Made by a program: the position numbers and the translations under genes | Shown here: positions 34,529-45,109 of the stretch, in pieces | How the letters are laid out: every line of letters starts with the position of its first letter | Numbering within the stretch: the first letter of the stretch is position 1 | The notes under the pieces: generated by a model | Told to the model about the DNA's origin: nothing | The model's database searches: none | What the model saw: the letters and a program-made list of their open reading frames with translations, nothing else | Source: Physcia stellaris | Taxonomy: Eukaryota; Ascomycota; Lecanoromycetes; Caliciales; Physciaceae | Length of the DNA: 64,000 nt | Assembly: GCA_018902385.1 (NCBI GenBank) | Contig: JABSSW010000031.1 | Location: 434,001 to 498,000, forward strand | Direction of reading: 5' to 3'

Positions 34529-34856
34529 TGTAATGTTCATTGAAAATGAAAAAAAAAACATCGAAACGTCGAAAAAATCTATAAAAACTCGCAAAATTCT
34601 GTATCATACATTGTAATGTTCATTGAAAATGAAAAAAAAACATCGAAACGTCGAGAAAATCTATAAAAACTTGCAAAATTTTGTATCATACATTGTAATG
34701 TTCATTGAAAATGAAAAAAAACATCGAAACGTCGAGAAAATCTATAAAAATTCGCAAAACTCTGTATCATACATTGTAATGTTCATTGAAAATGAAGAAA
34801 AACATCAAAACGTCGAGAAAATCTATAAAGACTCGCAAAGTTCTGTATTATACATT
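34529..34856 (+). repeat. tandem array of 81-83 bp units, four copies
   Basis: Units begin TGTAATGTTCATTG at 34529, 34612, 34694 and 34775. Each contains CATCGAAACGTCGA and CTATAAAAACTCGCAAAA. Copies differ mainly in poly-A length and a few substitutions. The last two are exactly 81 bp apart and give a 27-residue periodic frame, which I regard as incidental. Confidence 0.9.
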
Positions 34857-37800
34857 ATCAATGAATTTTTTCGCATTATTTTTTTCGACGTTATTTTTTT
34901 TCACGTTATTTTTCTTTTCAAGATTTCACATTGTAAATTGATGAGTATGTTTACAATAAATACGAGCAATTGCATTATCACTATTGTAATAACGAATTTT
35001 TTTCGATTTTTTGTAATTAAAATGTTTATTTCATTGCTCGTCGATAAACATTTTTTTCGTTTTTGTTGAATGTTTTTCATTCAATAATTTTCGATTTTGA
35101 CGAATAAATTTTATAATTTTCGTGTAAATAGAAAGTCGAGATTTTTTTTTTTTTATTTATTGTCGTATGAAACGTTCAAAACGCATCACGATTCGAAAAT
35201 TTTTGAAATTTTTGAATGATCATCTGTAAAAAGAAAAAGTCAAAAAAATTCATTATAAATGTAATTTTTGAAAATAAGTTCATTTCGAATGAAATACATA
35301 TTTAGTTTGTATTTCAACGAAAAAAATTGAAAAATTTCAAACAAATTTAGCGTTCTTGAAACAGATAAAATTTAATATGAACATTATGAAAATTTTTTCA
35401 TATTTAATGAAACATTTTCACAAAAAAAAAATCTCGAATTTTTAATTTAATTTTGAAAAAAAAAACAAAACACAATTCATAAAAAAAGAGAAAAAAATCA
35501 ATAAATTCATTATTAATGATACATTTTCACAAAGAAAAAAATCTCGAATTTCTAATTTAGTTTTGTGAAAAAAAACGAAACGAAATTCATAAAAAAAAAA
35601 AAAATCGATTTAACTCATTTTTAACGAAAATAGTTTTTAGTTTGTATTTCGACGATGAAATTCACAAAAATTTCAAATGAATTTAACGCGAAAAACACAA
35701 ATTTCGTTAAATATGAAAAATTTGAACATTCACACATTTTTAATGAAAAAATGATTAAAAAATTCATTAAAAACGTATTTTTCAATCGCTATAAAATTTT
35801 TTCAAAATTTTTCAAATGATCGATTTTTGTCGTTAAATTTCACTTCAATAACGTAAAAATATGAATATTTCGCGTATAACGAATATATCGAATTTGTTTC
35901 ATTCGTCGAATAACTGTGAAACATTTCGTGCAAAATTTGATATATTAGAAATTGAAACATTTTTCAAAAAATATGCAATTTTGATATCGTGCATAAACAA
36001 AAATTTCATTTTTAATGAATTATTCTCTTTACTTTTCGTTTTTGACGAAGAAGAGAAAATTTGTCTCATAAATAACGAAAAAATAAATTTATCAATTTTA
36101 TCGATGACAATATTTCTAATGACATTTTGTACGTTTTCGTTCAAAATGATGTTTAAATTCGAAATTTGAAAAAAAAACGTAATGTTGAAAATAAAATGTA
36201 AATGCAATTTGAAAAGTGAAAATTGATACATTTTTAAAAAATTTGAAAATGTAATCGTGAAAGATTTTGATGCAAAAATATTGATAAATGATTCATTTTT
36301 TTTGTGAACGTAATGACGAAACGATCATTTTCTGTGAAAACATTTTGAAAAATATCGATTGAAACAGCGACATCAAAATTGATGTTCATATTAATAAATT
36401 TCATTATTAATATAATATTTTGTTTGATAATTCACATTTTTCGTGCAATTTTTTGATGTTCATTTGACGATTGTTTTTGTTCAATTTTTTTTAAAATGAA
36501 TTCATTTTGTACGTGATATTCATCAATTCATTTCAAAAATTGTTGTTGTTTTTTCGATAATCGTTTGTCATTTACAACATTCTCGTTGATATTGAAATAT
36601 TGTTTTGTATGAATTCGTAAATTTTGAGCTCTTCTAACATTTGCTCGTTGTTTGTCTTTTTCTGAATTTCGAGACATGTTTGATTGAATTACAATATAAT
36701 TGAATTCGTTGATAATGTGTTGATGATTGTGTGAAATTTTTGAAATTTAAACGAGTCAAATGCAATAGAATTGTACAGAAAAATTTAATGATTTTTCGAT
36801 TTCAATCATTTGTTCATCATTAACGTTATCAATATTATTGAATAATTTTAATATATATTCATTGAAATCAAATTGTTATTTCATTTTGTGATATGTTTCA
36901 ATCTTTGAAACAACAATTTGTTTATTTGAATTCGGAAAATTCATCGACAACGAACAATATTGATCGAAAACTTTTCATAAACGAAATCAATGTTGATTTA
37001 AAATTTGTCGATTTACAAAAAAATATTGATAATACATTCTTTGAATATGAAACAATGCAAAAAATTGTTCATGATGCATTTGCGATTTCTCATACAAAAA
37101 ATACTCGAAATAATTATCACGAGTAAATTTCATTAAAAATGTGATATATTTTTGTTAATTCATTATAAATGCATCTAGTCAATGAAAATTTTTTCAAAAA
37201 TTTGTATTTCGTCAACAATTAACATTTGAAATTCTCAAAAATTCAAATGACAAAATTTTCGTTTATATCGCAATTTGAATTCATGAAATTTGCGATAAAA
37301 ACGAGTGTATTTGATTTCATGCGTTTAAAATGAAAATTGCTGTTAGTTATCATTACGCATATGACGAAAATCGTGAAACAAATAGTTTTCGTCTCGAAAA
37401 AGATGAAATATAAAGCGAAAATTCATCGATGTTTTATCAAATTTTTCGATACATGAAAAGTCTGCAAAGAAAAAAATAATTCATTTTTTATGTTTATATA
37501 ATTTCAATGTTCATTATAAATGTGTGTTTTTTTCAAATAATCATTATTAATAATTGTCTTTTTTTCACGTTATATTTTTTTGAGATTTCTATTTGCTTTT
37601 TTGTTGAATTGTAATTGAGCGCACAGTTCATTATATATGTAATATTTTCTATATGTTTCGTTTTAAATGAATATTTTTTTTTTTATATTAAACTCATTAT
37701 GTATCAAATTAAATCTTTTGAAATTTTTGTTTGCTTTGACGTTGAAAAACAATTCGAAAATTCATTACATTTTTAATGAATTTACGACAAGATTGTTCAT

Positions 37801-38168
37801 TTATATTGAATATTTTTTAACGTTTATCAAATTCAATTCGATGAAATAAACACGAGTGTGCGCTCAATTGATACTCGTATTTTACGAAAGTTTTACGATT
37901 TCAATGATACGATTAAATCGAATTCATTTATTGATTTCACGTTTACAAAGAAAGATAATGATGATTATCGAATTTGAAACGAACGTAATCAACGTATCAT
38001 GATGCAAATTATGTACGAAATCGTTTTTCTTTGTTTGTTACGATTTGACGAAATGTTACGCATACAACATCATTATATCAAAATATTCAATAAAGAAAAA
38101 AGTAAAATTGAAATTATTTTTAATTTTCGAAAAACACATCAACTGAAAGATACGTAAAATTTCAATAT

Positions 38169-38184
38169 TTTCATTAATAATGAA
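38169..38184. repeat. inverted repeat TTCATT-N3-AATGAA (example)
   Basis: This is one clear instance of a short inverted repeat that recurs throughout the AT-rich block. Other good instances are near 36005-36019, 38922-38936, 39373-39389 (arms GTTCATT/AATGAAC) and 39481-39495. Looser forms occur at many further places. The 3-nt loop is usually TTT, AAT or ATT. Confidence 0.7.
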
Positions 38185-39697
38185 TTTTCGAAGAAATCTG
38201 TCATTAAAAACGAATTATTGTTATAGAAATCAAATCATTTGTGTTATATCATGATCGGAAAAATTCACATCTTGATGTAACATATTTATTATTTCGTTGA
38301 ATTCATATATTACGTCAATACAAAGAATATGTTTTTCGTGAATTCAATATTTACGATCAATCGACTACATACAATAAATTTTTGATAAACACAATTCATT
38401 TTAATTTATTTATTTTGAATTTGTTACATTATTAATGAGATTTTTATATCAGCAAATCGACGTTTTTCTCGAAAATTTTCGCAATAATTTCATCGATATC
38501 GATATCGATTTTTCTTATTATGACATTCATTTTTTTCGCAAAGATGAAATTCAACATTTGACAAATGAACGTCGATGATTTATTCGTAAATTATACGATT
38601 GAAATGATTGAAACACGAATTTCGACAATTTTACAATAGTAAAATATCTGTTGAAATGAAATGACGATTCTGTCAATAAACGAGAAAATTTCATGAATTT
38701 TTTCGTTAATAACGACGTCAAATGTAATTATTGTGAAAAATCTTACAGTTGCGCTTAGAATAAACTCATAAAAAATGAACGTATGAAAAAAAACTTCAGA
38801 AAAAATGATCAGAAAATTTTTTTGATCAAAATTTTTTTTTTTTGATTTTTTAAAAGTCGTGTTCATTTCAATCGAAAATCTAAATTTAATGTTTATTTTA
38901 AATGAGCAAATCATCGTGATGTTCATTTTTAATGAAATCTAAATGATTTTCACAAACTTTTCATTTTTTATTTTTTCGTCATTCATTTTCTCATCGTTTG
39001 CATTGTCGTCAGTTTGTTTCGCATTTGTATTCATTAAAAATAAACAAAAAAAAAACTCATTAAAAATGAAAACATTTATTATAAACATCAACAATTTCAG
39101 TAGCAACGTTAATTCGTTCACGACGAAACATCATTTTTTCAAAATTTCATTTTTCATAAAAAATGAACGATCAATCAATCAATTCATAAATAATAAATTT
39201 ATTTTCGAATCAATGTTCGAACGCATTGATCATATTCAAACTAATGCATTCATTAGAAATGAACAACATTAAAAAATGTTCATGAAAAATGAACAACGTA
39301 TTCATGAATTTCAAATTCAAAAAAACGTTCGATTTCATTTTTGTTTTTTAAAAATGAACGTTAAAAAACGATGTTCATTAATAATGAACAGAAATTTTAC
39401 AGATTTTTTTTTGCGAATGACAATCAGAACGCGCGATTTTTTTTTGAAATTTTTGAATCATTTTTCAAACATTGTCATTTTCATTTTTAATGAATCATTT
39501 GAAAAGTTGTTCATAAAAAATGAAATAATTGATTTCATATAAATGTTCACACGACAACAAATTTTCGTCATCAAAATCAATCAATTTTTGATTTTTCACA
39601 AACATAATTTAGATTTCGTTAAAAATGAACACATTTCAAAAACTATTCATAAAAAATGTATTTTGTTATTTTTCGAGCATGTCACACATCGCGACGC

Positions 39698-39718
39698 TTT
39701 TTTTTTTTTTTTTTTTTT
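39698..39718. repeat. poly-T run of about 21
   Basis: A homopolymer of about 21 T residues is embedded in the AT-rich block. It is the longest mononucleotide run that I noticed in the window. Confidence 0.9.
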
Positions 39719-40622
39719 CATTTTTCAAAATTCGATTTTAGACAATTCATTAAAAACGAACAACAATATTGAACGTTCATTAAAAATAAATTTTATCGAA
39801 ATTATTTTTTTGCAATTTCACAATTTTCGAACGAATACGTTTTCATTTTTCATCGCAATGCATAGATTTTTTTGCGACGATATTTTCATTACAAATAAAC
39901 AAAAAACAAAAACATTCATTTAAAATGAAACATATTCGTAAATTTGATCATGTTTATCATGTTTGCGAATAATGATTATTTTTCATGAAATCGACGATCA
40001 GATTTTTTTTGAAAAAATCATTTTTGAAAAACGATTGAGAAAAAAATTCAAAAAAAATGAAATGCATCGAATTGTTCATTAATTAAAAATTCGCATCGAT
40101 ATGAAGAGAAAAAAATTCTGTTGATTTGCAAACATTCATTTGTAATGATTTCGAAAACGAATCGACTTGACGTTTCATTAGTTTCTACGCTATATTTCAA
40201 AAGTCACGCTAGCAAATTTATCCGGGTCCCACGGCCCAGAACCGTCGGTCTGAGGGGAGAATCTGGTTGTGCTACTCTAGAGTGTTTCTGTGTTAGCTGC
40301 CAAGCCACCGACTTGGCGAGCTTGGCGAGGCAGTATACGACTAAGGTATGACAACAAGGCAGTTTTTCTGTCCCGACGATATTTAGTAAAGCTGACGTGG
40401 CGTGCTTTGCATTGGCTGAAAACATGCATCCGATCAAAAAGCCTCGCTTCACCATACTTACAACTCACTTACCCGCGGTTGGACAGCTTCACAATACCTC
40501 TCACAAATTCGTCCTCCTGCTCTATCAGGATCCGCTTCGCTAGACATGAAGCAACGTGCGGCTCACGCGCTGTGTATTTGTCGAGCAAGAAAGACCAAAA
40601 CATCTTTCATTAATCAATCAGT

Positions 40623-42423
40623 ATGGATCCATTGTCGATCGCAGCATCTGTGGTCGGACTACTGGGGGCTGCGGCGAAAATTTCGAGTATCTTGACAACG
40701 TTGCTACGCAAGACAAGGGACGCACCTGAATTTGCACACAGTGCTCTACGAGAAGTCACGGACATCAGTACCACGTTGTCGCAACTTCAAGCTTTTCTAG
40801 TCGGAGCTAGAGTAGGCCAGAGGTCGCTTACGGAGACCATTATGGTGGAGCAAGTAATAATTATTTTAACCACTTGCGTCATGAGCTTCTCCGAGCTTGA
40901 AGAGGTTGTCACCTCCCTGGACAGCGATTCGCTGGAACCCTTATGGGCGAAGCTAAAGTGGGCCAAGAAAGAGACTACTGTCATGAAACTGCTAAGTCGG
41001 TTGTCCTCATCAAGACTTTCATTAAACCTAATGCTTACTACACTGACTTGGTGAGTATGTTCCATTTGATGTTGCAAAGCCTTGGGCTAGATTTTGGGTC
41101 CCTGTGGTTTTGATCTTGTTCGACACATTTTTGACCTTGAGATGGCTCTCAATACACGTGACTAATCTCGATGTTTTCTGAGTAGTGCTTCCGTGGACGA
41201 AGCCCGAGACGCTGTGGAATCATTAACTACGGTAGTCCGTCAAGTCTTGCAGAGCAACCAAGACATTGTGCAACGTCTCAACAATCTCGAGGGCCTTTCT
41301 AATCCCGGGAGGGCTTCCCGGACGGGAAGAAATGCAAGTACTCTAGACGACGGAAGATCAGCCTTCAGTTCGCAGAGTAAAGCTGAAGATAAAGTAGTTG
41401 AATCCTCGGGGATGTCATTCGTCCCCTTTTCTTTTGATCAAGAACTCATTGCTTCATGGGTCTACAGTCGAGCTGAGCAAAGAAGATCATCGGATTCCCT
41501 TCGATCTTCAGCTGCATTCTCATTTGGCTGGTCCTGTCTTTCCGAATTTAGTCTTGCCGGTGTTTCCAATATCTCGGTTGTTTCGCTTCCCATTGACATT
41601 CGAGAATTAACCAACAGTGCCCATTATAGATCACTACGACATGCCACTAGCCCCAGGACACTTCATTCACTGGCAACAAAATTGGAGGCAAATACGTTTC
41701 CCTTCGTGGAAGATAGTCCACCTCAGGAAGTTGTCGAGACGAATGACAGAACTGTTGAGAATGATAACGATGAGCTGGATGAGCCAACCGAGTCTGACAC
41801 TTTCTATGCATTAAATACATACAAAGGCCCAACAAAAGGAGGCATCGATGTCTTAGAAGGCAATACGCTAGCTCTTCTGGATGATAATAACAGCTCCTGG
41901 TGGTTTGTAAGGTCTTTCCAAAACCAGAGTTCGGGTAAGTGTCCTTCCATCAGCTTCAGCCCGAATTGACAATCCCAGGTTATTACCCAGCAGATTTCGT
42001 TGAGACACCCCTGGGGAGGTTGGCGAGAGTAAACAAGCACAGAAATTGTGATGTAAGTGAAATCAATGGACATTGCTATATTCAGACCTAAGTTTGAATT
42101 AGCTGTTACGAGCGGCACCAGCTAGGGGTATCCGGGATCCAGCAAAACTATTACCCAAGGTAGTACGGAAACGACGAGCAGATAAAAGCGTTCGCTTTGC
42201 GCCCACTATCTACATAGAAGAACAACCTTACTCCTCGGCTGAGGAGGAGGATACGCCGAAGGGCAGCTTCGAAGAGAGTGAAAACGAGCGGAACACCGAT
42301 CTTCTAGACCGTTCCAGCACCCGTCACGGACTCTCACTCAGCCAAAAGGACGAGAGTCTGAAAGGCTTGCAGACAATCTATCTTGGGTTAGGACAATATT
42401 CGACGATCCCGCGATGCGACTAA
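40623..42423 (+). CDS. PigL_N-type domain plus SH3 protein with PP1-docking-like motif
   Basis: Four exons, 40623-41050, 41186-41934, 41979-42052 and 42103-42423, give 523 residues with all phases consistent. The N-terminus (MDPLSIAASVVGLLGAAAKI, then LREVTDISTTLSQLQAFLVG) is the alpha-helical fungal N-terminal domain found on STAND/NLR-like proteins (PigL_N, PF17111). After a Ser-rich linker comes an SH3 domain at about residues 349-415 (YALNTYKGPTKGG, NSSWWFVRSF, GYYPADFVETP). It is followed by RLARVNKHRN, a stretch I associate with fungal polarity SH3 proteins of the Tea4/Bud14 type. KSVRF at residues 445-449 fits the RVxF docking motif for protein phosphatase 1. An acidic tail ends the protein. 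The gene starts about 420 bp from the AT-rich block. The domains are clear; the role is inferred. Confidence 0.8.
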
Positions 42424-43287
42424 AACAGTGCTAGCGTTACCAGGATCACTGTTGTACCTTGCACGAGTGGAGGTGGCACTAGAGTGCCATGTTGTGGTCT
42501 CTAAGTCCACCTGGGGCAGCCTAGAAGCTAGCCCCGAGCCTCCGGGATACTTCTGGCCTCAGCACAACAAAAGGCTCACCCAACGAGAGATAACGGTGGA
42601 CAGGATACTTGGCGAGTTTAACGCTCTTCGATCAGAATGCTTTTACAAGATAATTTTCGAAGTCGTGCAGAAATACTATCGCATTCTAATCCTAACCAGC
42701 TGGCATGAGTAGAGACTTGGTTGCTCGGTGTCGACGAGAATCTTGGCGTACCTCGCCTTGTGGTACCTGGCGGATCATTGCATTCAAGAAGGCTGTGCTG
42801 CTGCATCGCACATCTGATGGTTCGCTTGCAGCTGCCGAGCATTCCTGCAGCATTCCACTATCGTAGTATCAGGATAAAAAACGATCAAGTTGTATGTATG
42901 TTACTCGTGGAGCAACATCACATGTGATGTAACGTATTCCATGGATTAGTGTTGGGCAATTATGTCACTCACGCATGGCCACTAACCTACAAACTAAGTT
43001 GGCAGTACGCGGAGGAGTAGCGGTTCTTAGCACAAAGCAAATGTATTCGACATAAGGACATCATCTTCTGACGTCGTCCGAGGTCGAGCAGACATTGGTG
43101 TAACAGTGTAACAAGGGAAATTGCACCACATCGTACAAGCTCCTTGGAGAAACAGACGAATGATCTTGCATGCACGAAAGACGGATATAATCGCCCAAAA
43201 AGTCATCTACGAGTGTACAAACAAGCTACAAAGAAGACTCCAGCACGGGCTGGTCTCTTAGCGGTGAAGGGAAAAGAAGCAAAATTG
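42424..43287. other. intergenic, no supported gene
   Basis: A 94-codon plus-strand frame directly follows the SH3 gene (42428-42712). It has no motif and does not look like an exon of either neighbour. Nothing else was found. Confidence 0.4.
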
Positions 43288-43295
43288 TATAAAAT
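43288..43295 (+). promoter_or_regulatory. TATA box candidate
   Basis: TATAAAAT lies 122 bp upstream of the ATG of the PhiA-like gene, a usual distance for a fungal core promoter with a short 5' leader. Confidence 0.45.
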
Positions 43296-43409
43296 CGTGT
43301 CAAGGGCGCGACTCCACTACTACGCCACCGCTAAGTGCACAGAAGAACTGTTCTTTCAACCCCCTCAGATTTTAGGGAGAAATCACTGCTCTATAGAATT
43401 GTCAAAACC

Positions 43410-44115
43410 ATGAAAGTTGCCATTCGTTTCGGAGTTGCTTTGCTTCCCATTGTGATTGCCAAGGCAATCCTACCCCGTCAATTCAATTATACAACCACCA
43501 CCATCCGGATCTTCGCAGCAGGTTCGCACACTGTAATTGATTTCTCCTACCTAAACGCCTCTGGACACAACTTTTGGATTGGGAAGGACACGGCATCTTA
43601 CTGTCCACCATCGAACTTCACCCTTTGCCCTGCGGGAACAGTTACTGCGTTCGAGAATCGCTTTGGGGAAGACACTTTGGGCATGGTACTCCATATCTCT
43701 CCTTTTGCCCCTCTTGCTTTGCAATTTGTTCAGGAAAATAGCTTATTCTCTTATCTCCCAACAGGATACCATCGTTGCAGGTGGACAAACAGTCTACGTC
43801 GCTCCCAACGGCGCGCTGAGCTTCACGTTTCCTCATTCGGCCTACCTACCACCCGGCTCAAGCTACCAAGGCTTTCAGCTTCTAGGCCCTCTCCGTCCTT
43901 CGCTGCCAGGGGTAGTGAGATACAACGAAAGTAATTTCCTCGCTTGCCCTACAAAGGGCACGCAGGGCCCATATCAGATCTTTGTGGACCTGAAGGAAGT
44001 AGGTGATGATGATGTGCCTGGAGGTTGTGTGGAGGAGTGTATAGGGTTTACAGGGTTTACGGCCGCTTTTCAACCAGAACAGAGTGGTGAACCCGCTGCT
44101 TACGAGTACAGATGA
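43410..44115 (+). CDS. PhiA-like secreted cell-wall protein
   Basis: Two exons, 43410-43685 and 43765-44115, flank a 79-bp intron ending in CCAACAG; phase 0 is kept and the product has 208 residues. The signal peptide is MKVAIRFGVALLPIVIAKA. The fold pattern of fungal phialide/IgE-binding proteins is visible: HNFWIGKDTASYCPP, TLCPAG, then after the splice TIVAGGQTVYVAPNGALSFT and PHSAYLPPGS, then FLACPTKG and a Cys pair in GGCVEECIG. Members are abundant wall or secreted proteins of conidiogenous cells. The C-terminal tail after the Cys pair is unusual, and I cannot match it. A TATA box candidate lies upstream. Confidence 0.8.
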
Positions 44116-44422
44116 GTAATCAGAAGAGTGGCGTTTGCTCTGGCAAGCACTAATTTCAGAAAGATTGATAGAGAAATCAGCGATTGCTACTACAAGTGCG
44201 ATTGCTAGGCCTGTATTATGTTATAAGCTTTGACAACGGTCTGAACATAAATACATTGATATACATCGACCTGGAGACAGCACATCAACCCACGAGTATC
44301 ATCATTGGATTCACTCATCTCCGACTTCACTATCCCCTGCCATAATGTATAAAATTCTATCTGAACACCACATGCTCTACCGATCGCCCTCGCTGCCCTT
44401 CTGAGAATCCGAAGGTAACATT

Positions 44423-44684
44423 TTAGCCTTCCGCTAGGGCTTTAAGCCCATCCCTCCCAATCGAGCGGAAGTTGATCTGCCTCGGACCAGAAAATGCATT
44501 GCAGCCTTTTGGGTCTACGATAGAAAGGCCATCTTACGTGAACGTTACGTCCTTCGTTCTCTTGGGTAATGGACCCAAATTCCTTGTCCTCAATGAACCG
44601 TTTGATAGTGCCTGTAGGTATTGGAGTTGCTGAGTTGTGTTTGTGTTTGTGATGTTTTGTTTGAATTGAGATTGTAGTGATCAT
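44423..44684 (-). pseudogene. cold-shock-domain protein, prematurely stopped
   Basis: From the ATG at 44684 the frame runs into TGTIKRFIEDKEFGSITQEN and GRNVH. After a 61-bp intron (44537-44477) it continues INFRSIGRDGLKALAEG and meets TAA at 44425-44423. These are the beta-strands and RNP-like motifs of an OB-fold cold-shock domain, with several consensus aromatic positions changed (GFGFI to EFGSI). Beyond the TAA the same frame continues with NVTFGFSEGQRG, which is how a cold-shock domain normally ends. So a Gln codon CAA probably became TAA. It is likely a pseudogene; a truncated protein is the alternative. Confidence 0.6.
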
Positions 44685-45109
44685 ACGAGTTGGAATGGTT
44701 AGAACTTTTATAACATAGTCATCGGTCAGGACCATCAAAGTAAAAGAGTTAAAGTATTGCAGATTTATTTCTATTCTGTTTTTTTATTTGAATAGCTGAA
44801 TTTTTGTCTATCTAATCGAGCAGGCTCAGCTGAGAGAAGAATCAGACGAGACACTAGAAGGGTGAGTAGAGATTTCACTGCTGTTCAAGCCCAAATAGAG
44901 TGTTTTGAATGTCTATGTGGTGGTAATACTTATGCAGCTTGTTAGTTTTCCATTGCAGTCTGAGGTGCTGATATAATAGTCATCATTTTATATTTACGCA
45001 TACTTCTAAGATGCTAGGTGCTGTGGATGGAGATATGAAAGCCAGACCGACTTTAACGAGAATGGAATAGCTAAAATTAATGGGAAGGTATATAATTGCT
45101 GATAATATC
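44685..45109. other. intergenic, no supported gene
   Basis: This is an AT-leaning spacer between the cold-shock pseudogene and the first RING gene. No motif was found. Confidence 0.45.

Larger units (their letters stand above)
33030..40205. other. extreme AT-rich block with CC/GG depletion
   Basis: For about 7.2 kb the sequence is roughly one quarter G+C by eye. GG and CC are almost absent, while TC/GA, CA/TG and CG dinucleotides remain common. In the sample 39001-39120 I count 13 CpA, 4 CpG, 1 CpT and no CpC. Many frames are open, but their composition (Phe, Ile, Asn, Lys) and their presence on both strands show they are by-products of base content, so I annotate no genes inside. The left edge is gradual with short tandem repeats. 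The right edge is abrupt near 40205. No transposon domains are recognisable. It may be a heterochromatic isochore or a centromere-like segment. Confidence 0.85.

Noticed and set aside
33186-40120. Many long open frames in the AT-rich block (up to about 148 codons on either strand)
   Set aside because: Their residues are dominated by Phe, Ile, Asn, Lys and Ser, they overlap on both strands, and they follow base content and tandem repeats. No domain, splice or start context supports them.
33030-40205. Mitochondrial DNA insertion (NUMT) as origin of the AT-rich block
   Set aside because: No respiratory-chain, rRNA or tRNA sequence is recognisable, and CpG is too frequent for the usual fungal mitochondrial pattern. 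A search against mitochondrial genomes would settle it.
40623-44115. Secondary-metabolite cluster suggested by the PigL_N domain
   Set aside because: No polyketide synthase, NRPS, terpene synthase, P450 or cluster transcription factor is present. PigL_N domains are widespread in unrelated fungal proteins.
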